A DNA stretch of 5,095 nt from Enterococcaceae bacterium (GCA_030150665.1 JASLFJ010000023.1:1-5095), one strand, 5' to 3'; counted from the stretch's first letter, positions 1 to 5,095 are shown. Notes: generated from the letters alone by a model not told the origin. A program made the numbers and translations.

Positions 1-272
1 TTTTCTTCAGGCGTATTGGCTTCTTGATAAGCACTGCGAGCAGCAGCAATATCCCCAAATACTTTTTGTTCTTGTTTCATACTTCCTTGTACGCTGTTTA
101 CTAAATTTGGAATCAAATCCGCACGGCGCTGCATCACATTTTCAACTTGTGCCCAAGACGTATCTACTTCATTTTCTAAACGAACTAAGCGGTTATACGT
201 TGTTATTAAACTGCCTCCAATCACAACAACAGCTAAGACAATTATTAAACTCATCGTTTGCTTTTTATTCAT
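1..272 (-). CDS. lemA: LemA family membrane protein (N-terminal part, cut by window edge)
   Basis: The reverse strand gives an open frame of 90 full codons starting at the ATG at 272-270 and running out of the window, so the C-terminal part is missing. An N-terminal hydrophobic segment (about residues 7-24, SLIIVLAVVVIGGSLI) is followed by the LemA signature: YNRLVRLENEVDTSWAQV, then MQRRADLIPNLVNSV and a helix containing FGDIAAARSAY. LemA proteins are about 180-200 residues, with one N-terminal membrane anchor and an extracytoplasmic helical bundle; their biochemical role is not well established. The start is supported by AAAAGGAG seven bases upstream. In many Firmicutes lemA is followed by a membrane protease (HtpX) or TPM-domain gene, which here would lie left of the window. 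Family assignment is firm; function is not. Confidence 0.93.
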   Translation of the reverse strand, partial: MNKKQTMSLIIVLAVVVIGGSLITTYNRLVRLENEVDTSWAQVENVMQRRADLIPNLVNSVQGSMKQEQKVFGDIAAARSAYQEANTPEE

Positions 273-279
273 GACTGTT

Positions 280-287
280 CTCCTTTT
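280..287 (-). promoter_or_regulatory. Ribosome binding site of lemA
   Basis: On the minus strand this reads AAAAGGAG, seven bases before the ATG at 272-270. It fixes the start of the LemA protein. Confidence 0.8.
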
Positions 288-305
288 CTTTATATACTTT
301 TATCT

Positions 306-314
306 ATCATATCA
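306..314 (-). promoter_or_regulatory. Extended -10 promoter for lemA
   Basis: The minus strand reads TGATATGAT, an extended -10 (TGnTATGAT). Transcription would begin around position 299, giving a leader of roughly 27 bases before the lemA start. The -35 position at 17-base spacing (GTGTTT) is poor, which is tolerated in extended -10 promoters. Confidence 0.5.
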
Positions 315-408
315 TGAAATCTATAGAAAAACACCTTACCGATTAGAAATCTTATCGCTTTTTTATCAAAAATATTCACATAATGATCACGTTTCTGATC
401 GTACACTG

Positions 409-417
409 TGCTATAAT
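409..417 (+). promoter_or_regulatory. Extended -10 promoter for the exporter operon
   Basis: TGCTATAAT is a perfect -10 (TATAAT at 412-417) with the TG extension at 409-410. No good -35 is visible at 16-18 bases upstream. Transcription would begin near 424, about 45 bases before the start codon at 469. A short inverted repeat, GATCA (385-389) with TGATC (396-400), lies just upstream and could be an operator. Confidence 0.65.
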
Positions 418-454
418 ACAAATAAATACATATGCTTAATCCTTTAAGCGTGTC

Positions 455-461
455 AAGGAGG
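455..461 (+). promoter_or_regulatory. Ribosome binding site of the YjjP-like gene
   Basis: AAGGAGG is a full-strength Shine-Dalgarno seven bases before the ATG at 469. Confidence 0.85.
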
Positions 462-468
462 CGAGGGC

Positions 469-1239
469 ATGTCTCAAACTGATGAGGCACTTGATTTTGA
501 TTCCATTATGAAAATTTGTTTGCTTTATGGCAAAATCTTACAAGAAAGCAATGCAACGAATGAGATGATTGAAAATAATATTCAGCGCATCGCAAGACAT
601 CTAGGGCTTCAAGAAGAAGAGATCTCAACATATAACGCACAAACCAGTTTTATTTTAATTAATCGACATAATAATACGGTCAAAATGATCCCCACAAAGC
701 ATGTCGCTTATAATTTCGAAAAACTCGTGCGTACAGAAAACTTACTGACAGAGTTTTTAACCAATAAAATATCCCCAGATACTTTTTATGAAGGACTGCA
801 AAAAATTAATCAGCGCACGTATCCTTATCCTAAATATATTCAAATTTTAAGTGCTGCATGTGTAGCGAGTGGGATGAATGTCTTAATTAATGGACTCGAT
901 ATTGGCCTACCTATTACGTTTCTATTAGTCATCATTGGCTATAGTTTTTACCTTTGGATGCAGGAAAAATTTTCAATTAAAATTTTCTCTATTTTAGTCT
1001 TCTCTTCACTCACTTGTTTTTTAATTATTCCCATCGATAAACTCCATATCTATCCAGAACCGTATTCGATTTTATTTAGTTGCATTATGCCGCTACTTCC
1101 GGGTACAACCTTTGTAAACTCTATTAAAGCAACGATGGATGGCAACTATATCTCAGGACTGATTCAAGGGATGGATGCGATTAATACGGCGATTATGTTA
1201 GGACTGCCGGCAGCCATTATCTTTTCAGCCTTATTATAA
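469..1239 (+). CDS. Threonine/serine exporter family protein, YjjP-like (ThrE N-terminal half)
   Basis: This 256-residue protein matches the DUF1212/ThrE-type family. The first 120 residues are a soluble cytoplasmic domain with the family's opening helix pattern (YGKILQESNATNEMIENNI at 20-38, then RIARHLGL). Five hydrophobic segments follow, at about 122-140, 145-164, 168-189, 199-217 and 238-256. The conserved membrane motif PLLPGTTFVNSI starts at residue 208, followed by a helix with GLIQGMDAINTAIMLGLP. The start is supported by AAGGAGG (455-461) seven bases upstream. In Corynebacterium ThrE both halves are one polypeptide that exports threonine and serine; in E. coli the split pair YjjP/YjjB exports succinate. 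The next gene, 17 bases downstream, supplies the second half, so the two likely form one transporter. The substrate cannot be read from sequence. Confidence 0.93.
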   Translation: MSQTDEALDFDSIMKICLLYGKILQESNATNEMIENNIQRIARHLGLQEEEISTYNAQTSFILINRHNNTVKMIPTKHVAYNFEKLVRTENLLTEFLTNKISPDTFYEGLQKINQRTYPYPKYIQILSAACVASGMNVLINGLDIGLPITFLLVIIGYSFYLWMQEKFSIKIFSILVFSSLTCFLIIPIDKLHIYPEPYSILFSCIMPLLPGTTFVNSIKATMDGNYISGLIQGMDAINTAIMLGLPAAIIFSALL

Positions 1240-1256
1240 CTAAAGGAGCAATACTG

Positions 1257-1733
1257 ATGACGTTACTTATAGATCTTTTTTTTAGCTTTATCGCTGGATC
1301 TGGCACCGCTATTTTATATAATGTGCAGCGTAAACTGATTGTATTTTGTGGATTATCGGGTATGTTTACTTGGTTTATTTACCATTTTCTGTCACTTTTT
1401 GGTTTTAGTGAAGCATTAGCTTCTTTATTTGCGCTGTTTGCGTTAACGCTACTCAGTCGCTTTTTTAGTCAAAAAACAGATACACCGAGTATGATTTTTA
1501 ATATTTCAGGCATTATGCCGATTGTCCCTGGAGGCTTATTATTTAAAACCTTTAATCACTTAGCTAGTAAAGAATATGAATCTGCCTTAAATTACGGCTT
1601 TCAAGCCGTCCTTGTAGGAGGTGCGATTGCGATTGGCTTTATTTTAAATGAGGTCATTACAAAAGCGATCGCTCAATCGAACTTGACGATATTAAAATCG
1701 CTAACCCTTACAGATCCTAAAGATCATGATTAG
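1257..1733 (+). CDS. Threonine/serine exporter family protein, YjjB-like (ThrE C-terminal half, DUF3815)
   Basis: This small membrane protein of 158 residues matches the DUF3815/ThrE_2 family, which corresponds to the C-terminal membrane half of ThrE. Hydrophobic segments are seen at about residues 3-20, 27-48, 52-68, 77-95 and 113-135. The family motif GIMPIVPGG is at 85-93 and mirrors the PLLPG motif of the upstream partner, as expected for two related halves. AAAGGAG (1242-1248) lies eight bases before the ATG. The 17-base gap to the upstream gene and the lack of a separate promoter place both in one operon. The pair probably forms one exporter for a small amino or organic acid. Length and motif content are normal for the family; the substrate is unknown. 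Confidence 0.92.
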   Translation: MTLLIDLFFSFIAGSGTAILYNVQRKLIVFCGLSGMFTWFIYHFLSLFGFSEALASLFALFALTLLSRFFSQKTDTPSMIFNISGIMPIVPGGLLFKTFNHLASKEYESALNYGFQAVLVGGAIAIGFILNEVITKAIAQSNLTILKSLTLTDPKDHD

Positions 1734-1751
1734 CGCTTAATCATTCCTTTT
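1726..1751 (+). terminator. Weak hairpin at the end of the exporter operon
   Basis: ATGATTA (1726-1732) and TAATCAT (1738-1744) form a perfect 7-base inverted repeat around a 5-base loop, overlapping the stop codon of the YjjB-like gene. The following TCCTTTT is only a partial U tract and the stem is AT-rich, so termination would be weak. It may instead be chance or a processing structure. Confidence 0.3.
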
Positions 1752-1753
1752 AC

Positions 1754-1783
1754 TTGTGATAACGTTTTCAATTATGGTATGAT
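1754..1783 (+). promoter_or_regulatory. Promoter for the cobalamin adenosyltransferase gene
   Basis: TTGTGA (1754-1759) is a plausible -35 and TATGAT (1778-1783) the -10, separated by 18 bases. The -10 has the TG extension (TGGTATGAT). Transcription would begin near 1790, about 37 bases before the start codon. Confidence 0.65.
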
Positions 1784-1812
1784 ACCTTTGTATTCAATAA
1801 TCATCTCATATT

Positions 1813-1818
1813 AAGGAG
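1813..1818 (+). promoter_or_regulatory. Ribosome binding site that decides the adenosyltransferase start
   Basis: AAGGAG lies eight bases before the ATG at 1827. It overlaps an in-frame GTG at 1818-1820, so that GTG cannot be the start even though the frame is open from it. Confidence 0.85.
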
Positions 1819-1826
1819 TGTATCTT

Positions 1827-2393
1827 ATGAAACTATATACAAAACACGGTGATCAAGGACAAACCCAACTCGTAGGAGGTAAACGCGTCCATAAAAACAA
1901 TCAGCGCGTTCATACCTATGGAACCATTGATGAACTAAACTCTTGGCTTGGCTATACACGCTCATTAATCCGTCCTGATCTACCCTATACAGGTTTAGAT
2001 CAAGAGCTATTTAGCCTACAACATGCGTTATTTGATTACGGTACCGATCTATCAACTCCTCCAGAATCATTAAAGACGCCTCGCTTTACCCCCGAATGGA
2101 CACAGTGGTTAGAACAGCGCATTGATGATTATACAGAACAATCCCCACCGATTCAGCAGTTTATTTTACCTGGAGGCACGTCTGTATCTAGCGCGCTTCA
2201 CTACGCAAGAACGATTACGCGCCGTATTGAGCGAGAACTCATTGAACTCAATCATCAAGAAGCTGTCTCAGAAGAGATGTTAGCGTTTATGAACCGACTC
2301 TCTGATTACTTCTTTGCGGCAGCTCGCTGGTGTAACCACCAAAGTCAAACAACTGATGTCTTTTATGAACCAAATTTTCCAGTTCCAAAATAA
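1827..2393 (+). CDS. pduO: PduO-type cob(I)alamin adenosyltransferase
   Basis: This 188-residue enzyme transfers the adenosyl group of ATP to cob(I)alamin, making the adenosylcobalamin coenzyme used by diol/glycerol dehydratase and related enzymes. The N-terminal ATP-binding motif YTKHGDQGQT (4-13) and KRVHKNNQRV (19-28) are present. So are YGTIDELNSWLGY (31-43), FILPGGT (112-118), HYARTITRRIER (125-136) and NRLSDYFFAAAR. Residues known from the Limosilactobacillus reuteri PduO structure fall at identical numbers: Asp35, Phe112, Arg128 and Arg132. Length equals that of the L. reuteri protein; the extreme C-terminus differs. The start at 1827 is chosen from the ribosome site. It is a solitary gene with its own promoter: no pdu, eut or cobalamin-synthesis genes are adjacent, so it probably serves an imported cobalamin. 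The symbol is by family; cobO-type (CobA) proteins are unrelated in sequence. Confidence 0.95.
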   Translation: MKLYTKHGDQGQTQLVGGKRVHKNNQRVHTYGTIDELNSWLGYTRSLIRPDLPYTGLDQELFSLQHALFDYGTDLSTPPESLKTPRFTPEWTQWLEQRIDDYTEQSPPIQQFILPGGTSVSSALHYARTITRRIERELIELNHQEAVSEEMLAFMNRLSDYFFAAARWCNHQSQTTDVFYEPNFPVPK

Positions 2394-2459
2394 ATCCGTA
2401 ATCCATTCAATGATTCAAAAAGAGTTCATTCATGATGCATAGAATTATCCTTTTGCTTG

Positions 2460-2468
2460 TGATATAAT
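2460..2468 (+). promoter_or_regulatory. Extended -10 promoter upstream of the sulfotransferase leader
   Basis: TGATATAAT is a perfect -10 (2463-2468) with the TG extension. No convincing -35 is seen. Transcription would begin near 2475 and run almost at once into the terminator hairpin at 2492-2520, leaving a leader of about 107 bases to the start codon at 2582 if read through. Confidence 0.55.
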
Positions 2469-2491
2469 CAAACATGAACAGTGGATGCAAT

Positions 2492-2525
2492 AAGACAAGA
2501 CCACATCAAGGGCTTGTCTTTTTCT
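2492..2525 (+). terminator. Intrinsic terminator in the leader of the sulfotransferase gene
   Basis: AAGACAAG (2492-2499) pairs perfectly with CTTGTCTT (2513-2520). After one mismatch CC (2501-2502) can pair with GG (2510-2511), leaving a 7-base loop. The 3' arm runs directly into TTTC, giving a five-T run (2519-2523). It could simply end the adenosyltransferase transcript. Because a good promoter lies only about 25 bases upstream and no clear promoter lies between it and the next gene, it may also act as an attenuator. Confidence 0.7.
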
Positions 2526-2564
2526 GTGTTTATACGCCATTATGTCCATAAATACTCTCTTTAG

Positions 2565-2570
2565 AAAGGA
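2565..2570 (+). promoter_or_regulatory. Ribosome binding site of the sulfotransferase gene
   Basis: AAAGGA precedes the ATG at 2582 by 11 bases, a slightly long spacing. It is the only Shine-Dalgarno-like sequence near this start, which is also supported by the signal peptide directly after it. Confidence 0.65.
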
Positions 2571-2581
2571 ACTTAATCGTA

Positions 2582-4645
2582 ATGAAATGGAATTCCCTCT
2601 TAGCTTATAGCCTATTATGTACAGGGCTTTGGTTAACTACACCCAGCCAAAGCGAAGCTGTGCTTATTCAAGAATACTTGAAACCGGATCAAGCCAAACA
2701 TATTTATACAGAAACGGCACAAGAAGGGTTACAATTACAAGAAGGTGGCTGGCTAGGTAATGGTTTTATATTTCAACTTAAAGATGTCAACGATCATAAA
2801 GACCCTCAACAGATGATCTATCGCTACTATCATCCAGAAACCGATAGACACCGGTTAGGCCTTGAAAAAGAAGCACAACACCTTGAAAAAGAAGGCTGGA
2901 TCTTAGAAAAACCGGTCGGTCAATCTACGCCAGATGGAACGGCGGTCTATCAAATGACAAGTCCTGATGGATTAGATATAAAATATACGACTTCACTAGA
3001 AGAAGCTGATACGTTAATGCATAAAGGTTGGAAACAAGAGCGCACCTCTTGGAATGCGACCAAAAATAGTCCCTTGCCTTTAGAAACAACCAAACTTTCA
3101 ATCACACCAGATCGTACTCAGCCAAGTATTGCACAACAACAAGCGATTGCCCATGAACTTTATACCCTTGAATCCCAACATAATTATAACTTAGAACATC
3201 CTTTAGCGGTGTGGAATCCTTTTGGCACATTAGATAATGCACTTTACTTTTTTGTTGATGAGTCGGTTCAAGAACTTACTTATACAATTTATGCCAAAGA
3301 CTATCCACCATTTAAAGCTACTGCACATCTCACGCATACCCCATTAGGGACGATTGCTATTTTCATTGGTTTTATTCCACAACAAATCAATTATATAACA
3401 GCTGATCTTAAAGATCATACAGGAGCAGAAAGCACCTATCACTACGCATTATCGGTCCCAGAAACATATCAGTATCCTGTTTCATTAAAACTTAAAACAA
3501 AACAAACTCAAAAAGGGATTCCTGATCAAGGTATATATATTTTATCTACCGGTAATGAAGGCAATACACATACATGGCTGATTGATAACAGAGGTATCAT
3601 TCGGGCAGAGCTGGTCACAGATGATTACCGAGCAGATAATATTATTACCTATCAACATCAACTTCTATACTCTTATGCTGAAGATAGCTTAGTGACGTTT
3701 TCTCCAACTACCGAATTAACAAACATTTATCACTTAGAAGGATATAAAATGCATCATGACTATGCACTAAGTGATGATCATAACCTATATGTACTTGCGA
3801 CAAATACTAATGATCCCACGATTGAAGATCGCATCATTAACTTAAATCTAAATACTGGAGCGGTACATGAGCTTGTCGATATGAAAAATATCTTCCCAGA
3901 ATATGTCGCTCATGCTAATACGATGTCTGTCTATGATCTCGTCAGCAATCAAAAAGCAATTCCAGAATTTACTTCACCCGATGAACTTGATGAGATTCCT
4001 GAAGGATGGGACTGGATTCATATCAACAGTATTGAGGTTATAGATCCTGATACGGTCTTATTAAGCGCCAGAGAAACTTCTACCATTATAAAACTGAAAC
4101 ATTTAAGAACACAGCCAGAAATTGATTACTTAATTGGAGAACCCGATCTTTGGAAAGAGACATCTTATATACAGCACTTTTTAACTAAACAAGGAAACTT
4201 TCAAGATACAGGGGGCCAACATGCGGTGCGTATGGAACGTGATCCTAGGCTTCCGACACATCAATATTATCTTTATTTTTATAATAATAATAATTGGATG
4301 CATGAAAGTAACCCTGCATACTCAGGACATATTCCAGAAGATGCGGGAACCTTTACAACAGGATCTCATTCTTACGCTACACGCTATCTGATTGATGAAC
4401 AAAATCGAACCTATCAATTAGATCATCGCTTTAAAGTACCTTATTCTAGTATTGTTTCAAATACTCAAAAATATAATACAAATCTTATTGTCAACTCTGG
4501 ATTTAATCATCCAATGATCCAAGAATATACGCCAATGGGAGAATTAATTCAAGAGTTTGACTACAAACAACAAATCATAGACTTAAACGCATTTGTAGGA
4601 TACCGTGCGATTAAATCAAATCTTAAAGGCATTTTATTTCAATAA
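2582..4645 (+). CDS. Secreted arylsulfate sulfotransferase (AssT family) with N-terminal GW repeats
   Basis: This 687-residue protein has a signal peptide (residues 1-26, likely cut after SEA). Three short repeats follow at about 29-66, 79-111 and 122-159. Each has an aromatic-rich start, a helix with acidic residues and a closing Gly-Trp (56-57, 105-106, 149-150), resembling DUF5648 surface-protein repeats. After a linker comes an AssT N-terminal beta domain (about 181-300, with HPLAVWNPFGT at 206-216) and the propeller catalytic domain (about 312-687). Residues expected from E. coli AssT are present: His391/His392 (MHHDYAL), His480 (DWIHINS), Arg497 (LLSARET) and the probable catalytic His547 (GGQHAVRM). 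The family moves sulfate from one phenolic sulfate ester to another phenol through a sulfo-histidine, without PAPS. It probably acts outside the cell. The only cysteine (Cys13) is in the signal peptide, so the disulfide of the E. coli enzyme is absent. No membrane anchor or LPXTG motif is seen at the C-terminus. Catalytic activity and substrate are inferred. Confidence 0.88.
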   Translation: MKWNSLLAYSLLCTGLWLTTPSQSEAVLIQEYLKPDQAKHIYTETAQEGLQLQEGGWLGNGFIFQLKDVNDHKDPQQMIYRYYHPETDRHRLGLEKEAQHLEKEGWILEKPVGQSTPDGTAVYQMTSPDGLDIKYTTSLEEADTLMHKGWKQERTSWNATKNSPLPLETTKLSITPDRTQPSIAQQQAIAHELYTLESQHNYNLEHPLAVWNPFGTLDNALYFFVDESVQELTYTIYAKDYPPFKATAHLTHTPLGTIAIFIGFIPQQINYITADLKDHTGAESTYHYALSVPETYQYPVSLKLKTKQTQKGIPDQGIYILSTGNEGNTHTWLIDNRGIIRAELVTDDYRADNIITYQHQLLYSYAEDSLVTFSPTTELTNIYHLEGYKMHHDYALSDDHNLYVLATNTNDPTIEDRIINLNLNTGAVHELVDMKNIFPEYVAHANTMSVYDLVSNQKAIPEFTSPDELDEIPEGWDWIHINSIEVIDPDTVLLSARETSTIIKLKHLRTQPEIDYLIGEPDLWKETSYIQHFLTKQGNFQDTGGQHAVRMERDPRLPTHQYYLYFYNNNNWMHESNPAYSGHIPEDAGTFTTGSHSYATRYLIDEQNRTYQLDHRFKVPYSSIVSNTQKYNTNLIVNSGFNHPMIQEYTPMGELIQEFDYKQQIIDLNAFVGYRAIKSNLKGILFQ

Positions 4646-4647
4646 AT

Positions 4648-4697
4648 AAAATAACACATGACATTCATCAACCGAATATCATGTGTTATTTTTTATT
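4648..4697 (+). terminator. Strong, probably bidirectional terminator
   Basis: A 14-base arm (4648-4661, core ATAACACATGA) pairs with 4679-4692 (core TCATGTGTTAT). One mismatch inside, ATTC (4663-4666) pairs with GAAT (4674-4677), closing a 7-base loop. A T-rich tract follows on the plus strand, and the A-rich left flank gives a T tract on the minus strand. It ends the sulfotransferase gene three bases after its stop codon and could also stop CRISPR-array transcription arriving from the right. Confidence 0.88.
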
Positions 4698-4809
4698 TTA
4701 ATGACACTAACACTGATCATTAAATCCAATGCCATTTATATAGCCTAAAATCATTAAAAAATATTATTAACAATAAAAAATGTAAAATACTATCATATAT
4801 TTATTAATA
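4698..4809. other. AT-rich spacer region without a gene
   Basis: This very AT-rich stretch lies between the terminator and the CRISPR array. No open frame with a ribosome site is seen, nor a tracrRNA-like anti-repeat followed by stem-loops, nor a further recognisable repeat at the array period. It is the trailer flank of the array. Confidence 0.6.
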
Positions 4810-4842
4810 GCAATCAAAAAACTACCTACATAGCTCTAAAAC
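4810..4842 (-). repeat. Degenerate terminal CRISPR repeat with a 6-base insertion
   Basis: On the minus strand the first 17 bases (GTTTTAGAGCTATGTAG, 4842-4826) are exact. Six extra bases follow (GTAGTT, 4825-4820), including a GTAG tandem duplication. TTTTGATT (4819-4812) then matches again, and beyond about 4810 the similarity is lost. The pattern fits decay of the leader-distal repeat. Confidence 0.85.
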
Positions 4843-4873
4843 AAAAGTAAATACACAAATCCGATTATTATAG

Positions 4874-4909
4874 GTTTTGGTGGTAATCAAAACTACATAG
4901 CTCTAAAAC
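4874..4909 (-). repeat. CRISPR repeat, full copy
   Basis: This 36-base consensus unit is identical to the copies at 4940-4975 and 5006-5041. Its plus-strand ends are GTTTTGGTGG and CTCTAAAAC. Confidence 0.95.
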
Positions 4910-4939
4910 CTACGTGGTTAATTTGCGGAAAGTCTGTAG

Positions 4940-4975
4940 GTTTTGGTGGTAATCAAAACTACATAGCTCTAAAAC
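4940..4975 (-). repeat. CRISPR repeat, full copy
   Basis: This 36-base unit is identical to the consensus. The spacer on its left (4910-4939) and the one on its right (4976-5005) contain near-complementary 12-13 base stretches. Confidence 0.95.
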
Positions 4976-5005
4976 AATATGTCGAATCTTTCCGCCAAAT
5001 GCTTT

Positions 5006-5041
5006 GTTTTGGTGGTAATCAAAACTACATAGCTCTAAAAC
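5006..5041 (-). repeat. CRISPR repeat, full copy
   Basis: This 36-base unit is identical to the consensus, with 30-base spacers on both sides. Confidence 0.95.
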
Positions 5042-5071
5042 AAAGTAACGAATTTAAAGGGCTTTAACTCT

Positions 5072-5095
5072 GTTTTGGTGGTAATCAAAACTACA
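5072..5095 (-). repeat. CRISPR repeat cut by the window edge
   Basis: The 24 visible bases match the consensus without a change, so the array continues to the right of the window. Confidence 0.93.

Larger units (their letters stand above)
4810..5095 (-). CRISPR. Type II-A CRISPR array, trailer end (continues beyond the right edge)
   Basis: Five repeat units are seen: a degenerate one (4810-4842), three identical 36-base repeats (4874-4909, 4940-4975, 5006-5041) and 24 bases of a fifth (5072-5095). Spacers are 4843-4873 (31 bases), 4910-4939, 4976-5005 and 5042-5071 (30 bases each). Read on the minus strand the repeat starts GTTTTAGAGCTATGTAG and ends CCACCAAAAC. The first 14 bases equal those of the S. 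pyogenes Cas9 repeat, and the GTTTT...AAAAC ends and 30-base spacers are typical of type II-A. The transcript therefore runs right to left, the degenerate repeat marks the old end, and the leader lies off the right edge, where the cas9-cas1-cas2-csn2 genes would normally be found. Type is inferred from the repeat alone; no cas gene is in view. Confidence 0.95.

Noticed and set aside
290..490. Open frame of 66 codons on the minus strand
   Set aside because: It lies across the divergent promoter region and the start of the YjjP-like gene, lacks a ribosome site and has no family resemblance.
1818..1826. GTG at 1818 as start of the adenosyltransferase
   Set aside because: It overlaps the ribosome site AAGGAG. 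The ATG at 1827 has correct spacing and gives the family's MKLYTK-type N-terminus with matching residue numbering.
2474..2551. Small upstream frame of 25 codons in the sulfotransferase leader
   Set aside because: The ATG has no ribosome site and lies at the predicted transcription start. The frame is mostly the terminator hairpin.
2582..2660. Cys13 in the sulfotransferase signal peptide as a lipoprotein attachment site
   Set aside because: SLLC at 10-13 is not a good lipobox and lies inside the hydrophobic core. A normal signal-peptidase site after residue 26 fits better.
4277..4299. AAT trinucleotide run as a possible phase-variable repeat
   Set aside because: It is only a short run coding for five Asn residues. 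Changes by whole codons would not shift the frame, and the tract is too short to suggest slippage switching.
4739..4751. ATAGCCTAAAATC as a further decayed repeat or tracrRNA anti-repeat
   Set aside because: The match to the repeat end is short and imperfect, its distance to the next unit does not fit the 66-base period, and no tracrRNA stem-loops follow.

Overview
The window looks like chromosome from a low-GC Gram-positive bacterium, most likely in the order Lactobacillales. The evidence is AT-rich codon use, strong AGGAGG-type ribosome sites, extended -10 (TGnTATAAT-like) promoters, a PduO-type adenosyltransferase very close to the lactobacillal one, and a type II-A CRISPR repeat of the Streptococcus/Listeria/Enterococcus class. 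Genus cannot be fixed from this stretch.

Layout, left to right. Bases 1-272 (minus strand) hold the N-terminal part of a LemA-family membrane protein that runs off the left edge. A divergent intergenic region (273-468) carries a promoter for each direction. On the plus strand, 469-1239 and 1257-1733 form a two-gene operon encoding the two halves of a split ThrE/YjjP-YjjB type exporter. After its own extended -10 promoter comes a PduO-type cob(I)alamin adenosyltransferase (1827-2393). An intergenic leader (2394-2581) holds a promoter followed directly by an intrinsic-terminator hairpin, then a large secreted protein (2582-4645). That protein joins three short GW-ending repeats (DUF5648-like) to a PAPS-independent arylsulfate sulfotransferase (AssT) domain with all key His/Arg residues present. 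A strong, probably bidirectional terminator (4648-4697) closes this gene.

The right end (about 4810-5095) is the trailer end of a CRISPR array on the minus strand. It has a degenerate last repeat, three identical 36-base repeats, a fifth repeat cut by the window edge, and spacers of 31, 30, 30 and 30 bases. Read on the minus strand the repeat begins GTTTTAGAGCTATG, the same 14 bases as the Streptococcus pyogenes Cas9 repeat, so the system is called type II-A. The leader, cas9/cas1/cas2/csn2 and tracrRNA are not in this window; by orientation the leader lies to the right.

The genes do not form one pathway. They read as independent units: envelope protein, metabolite export, cobalamin cofactor maturation, an extracellular sulfate-transfer enzyme, and phage defence. 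The points most worth following are the repeat-AssT fusion with its promoter-terminator leader, and the CRISPR array with its altered terminal repeat.
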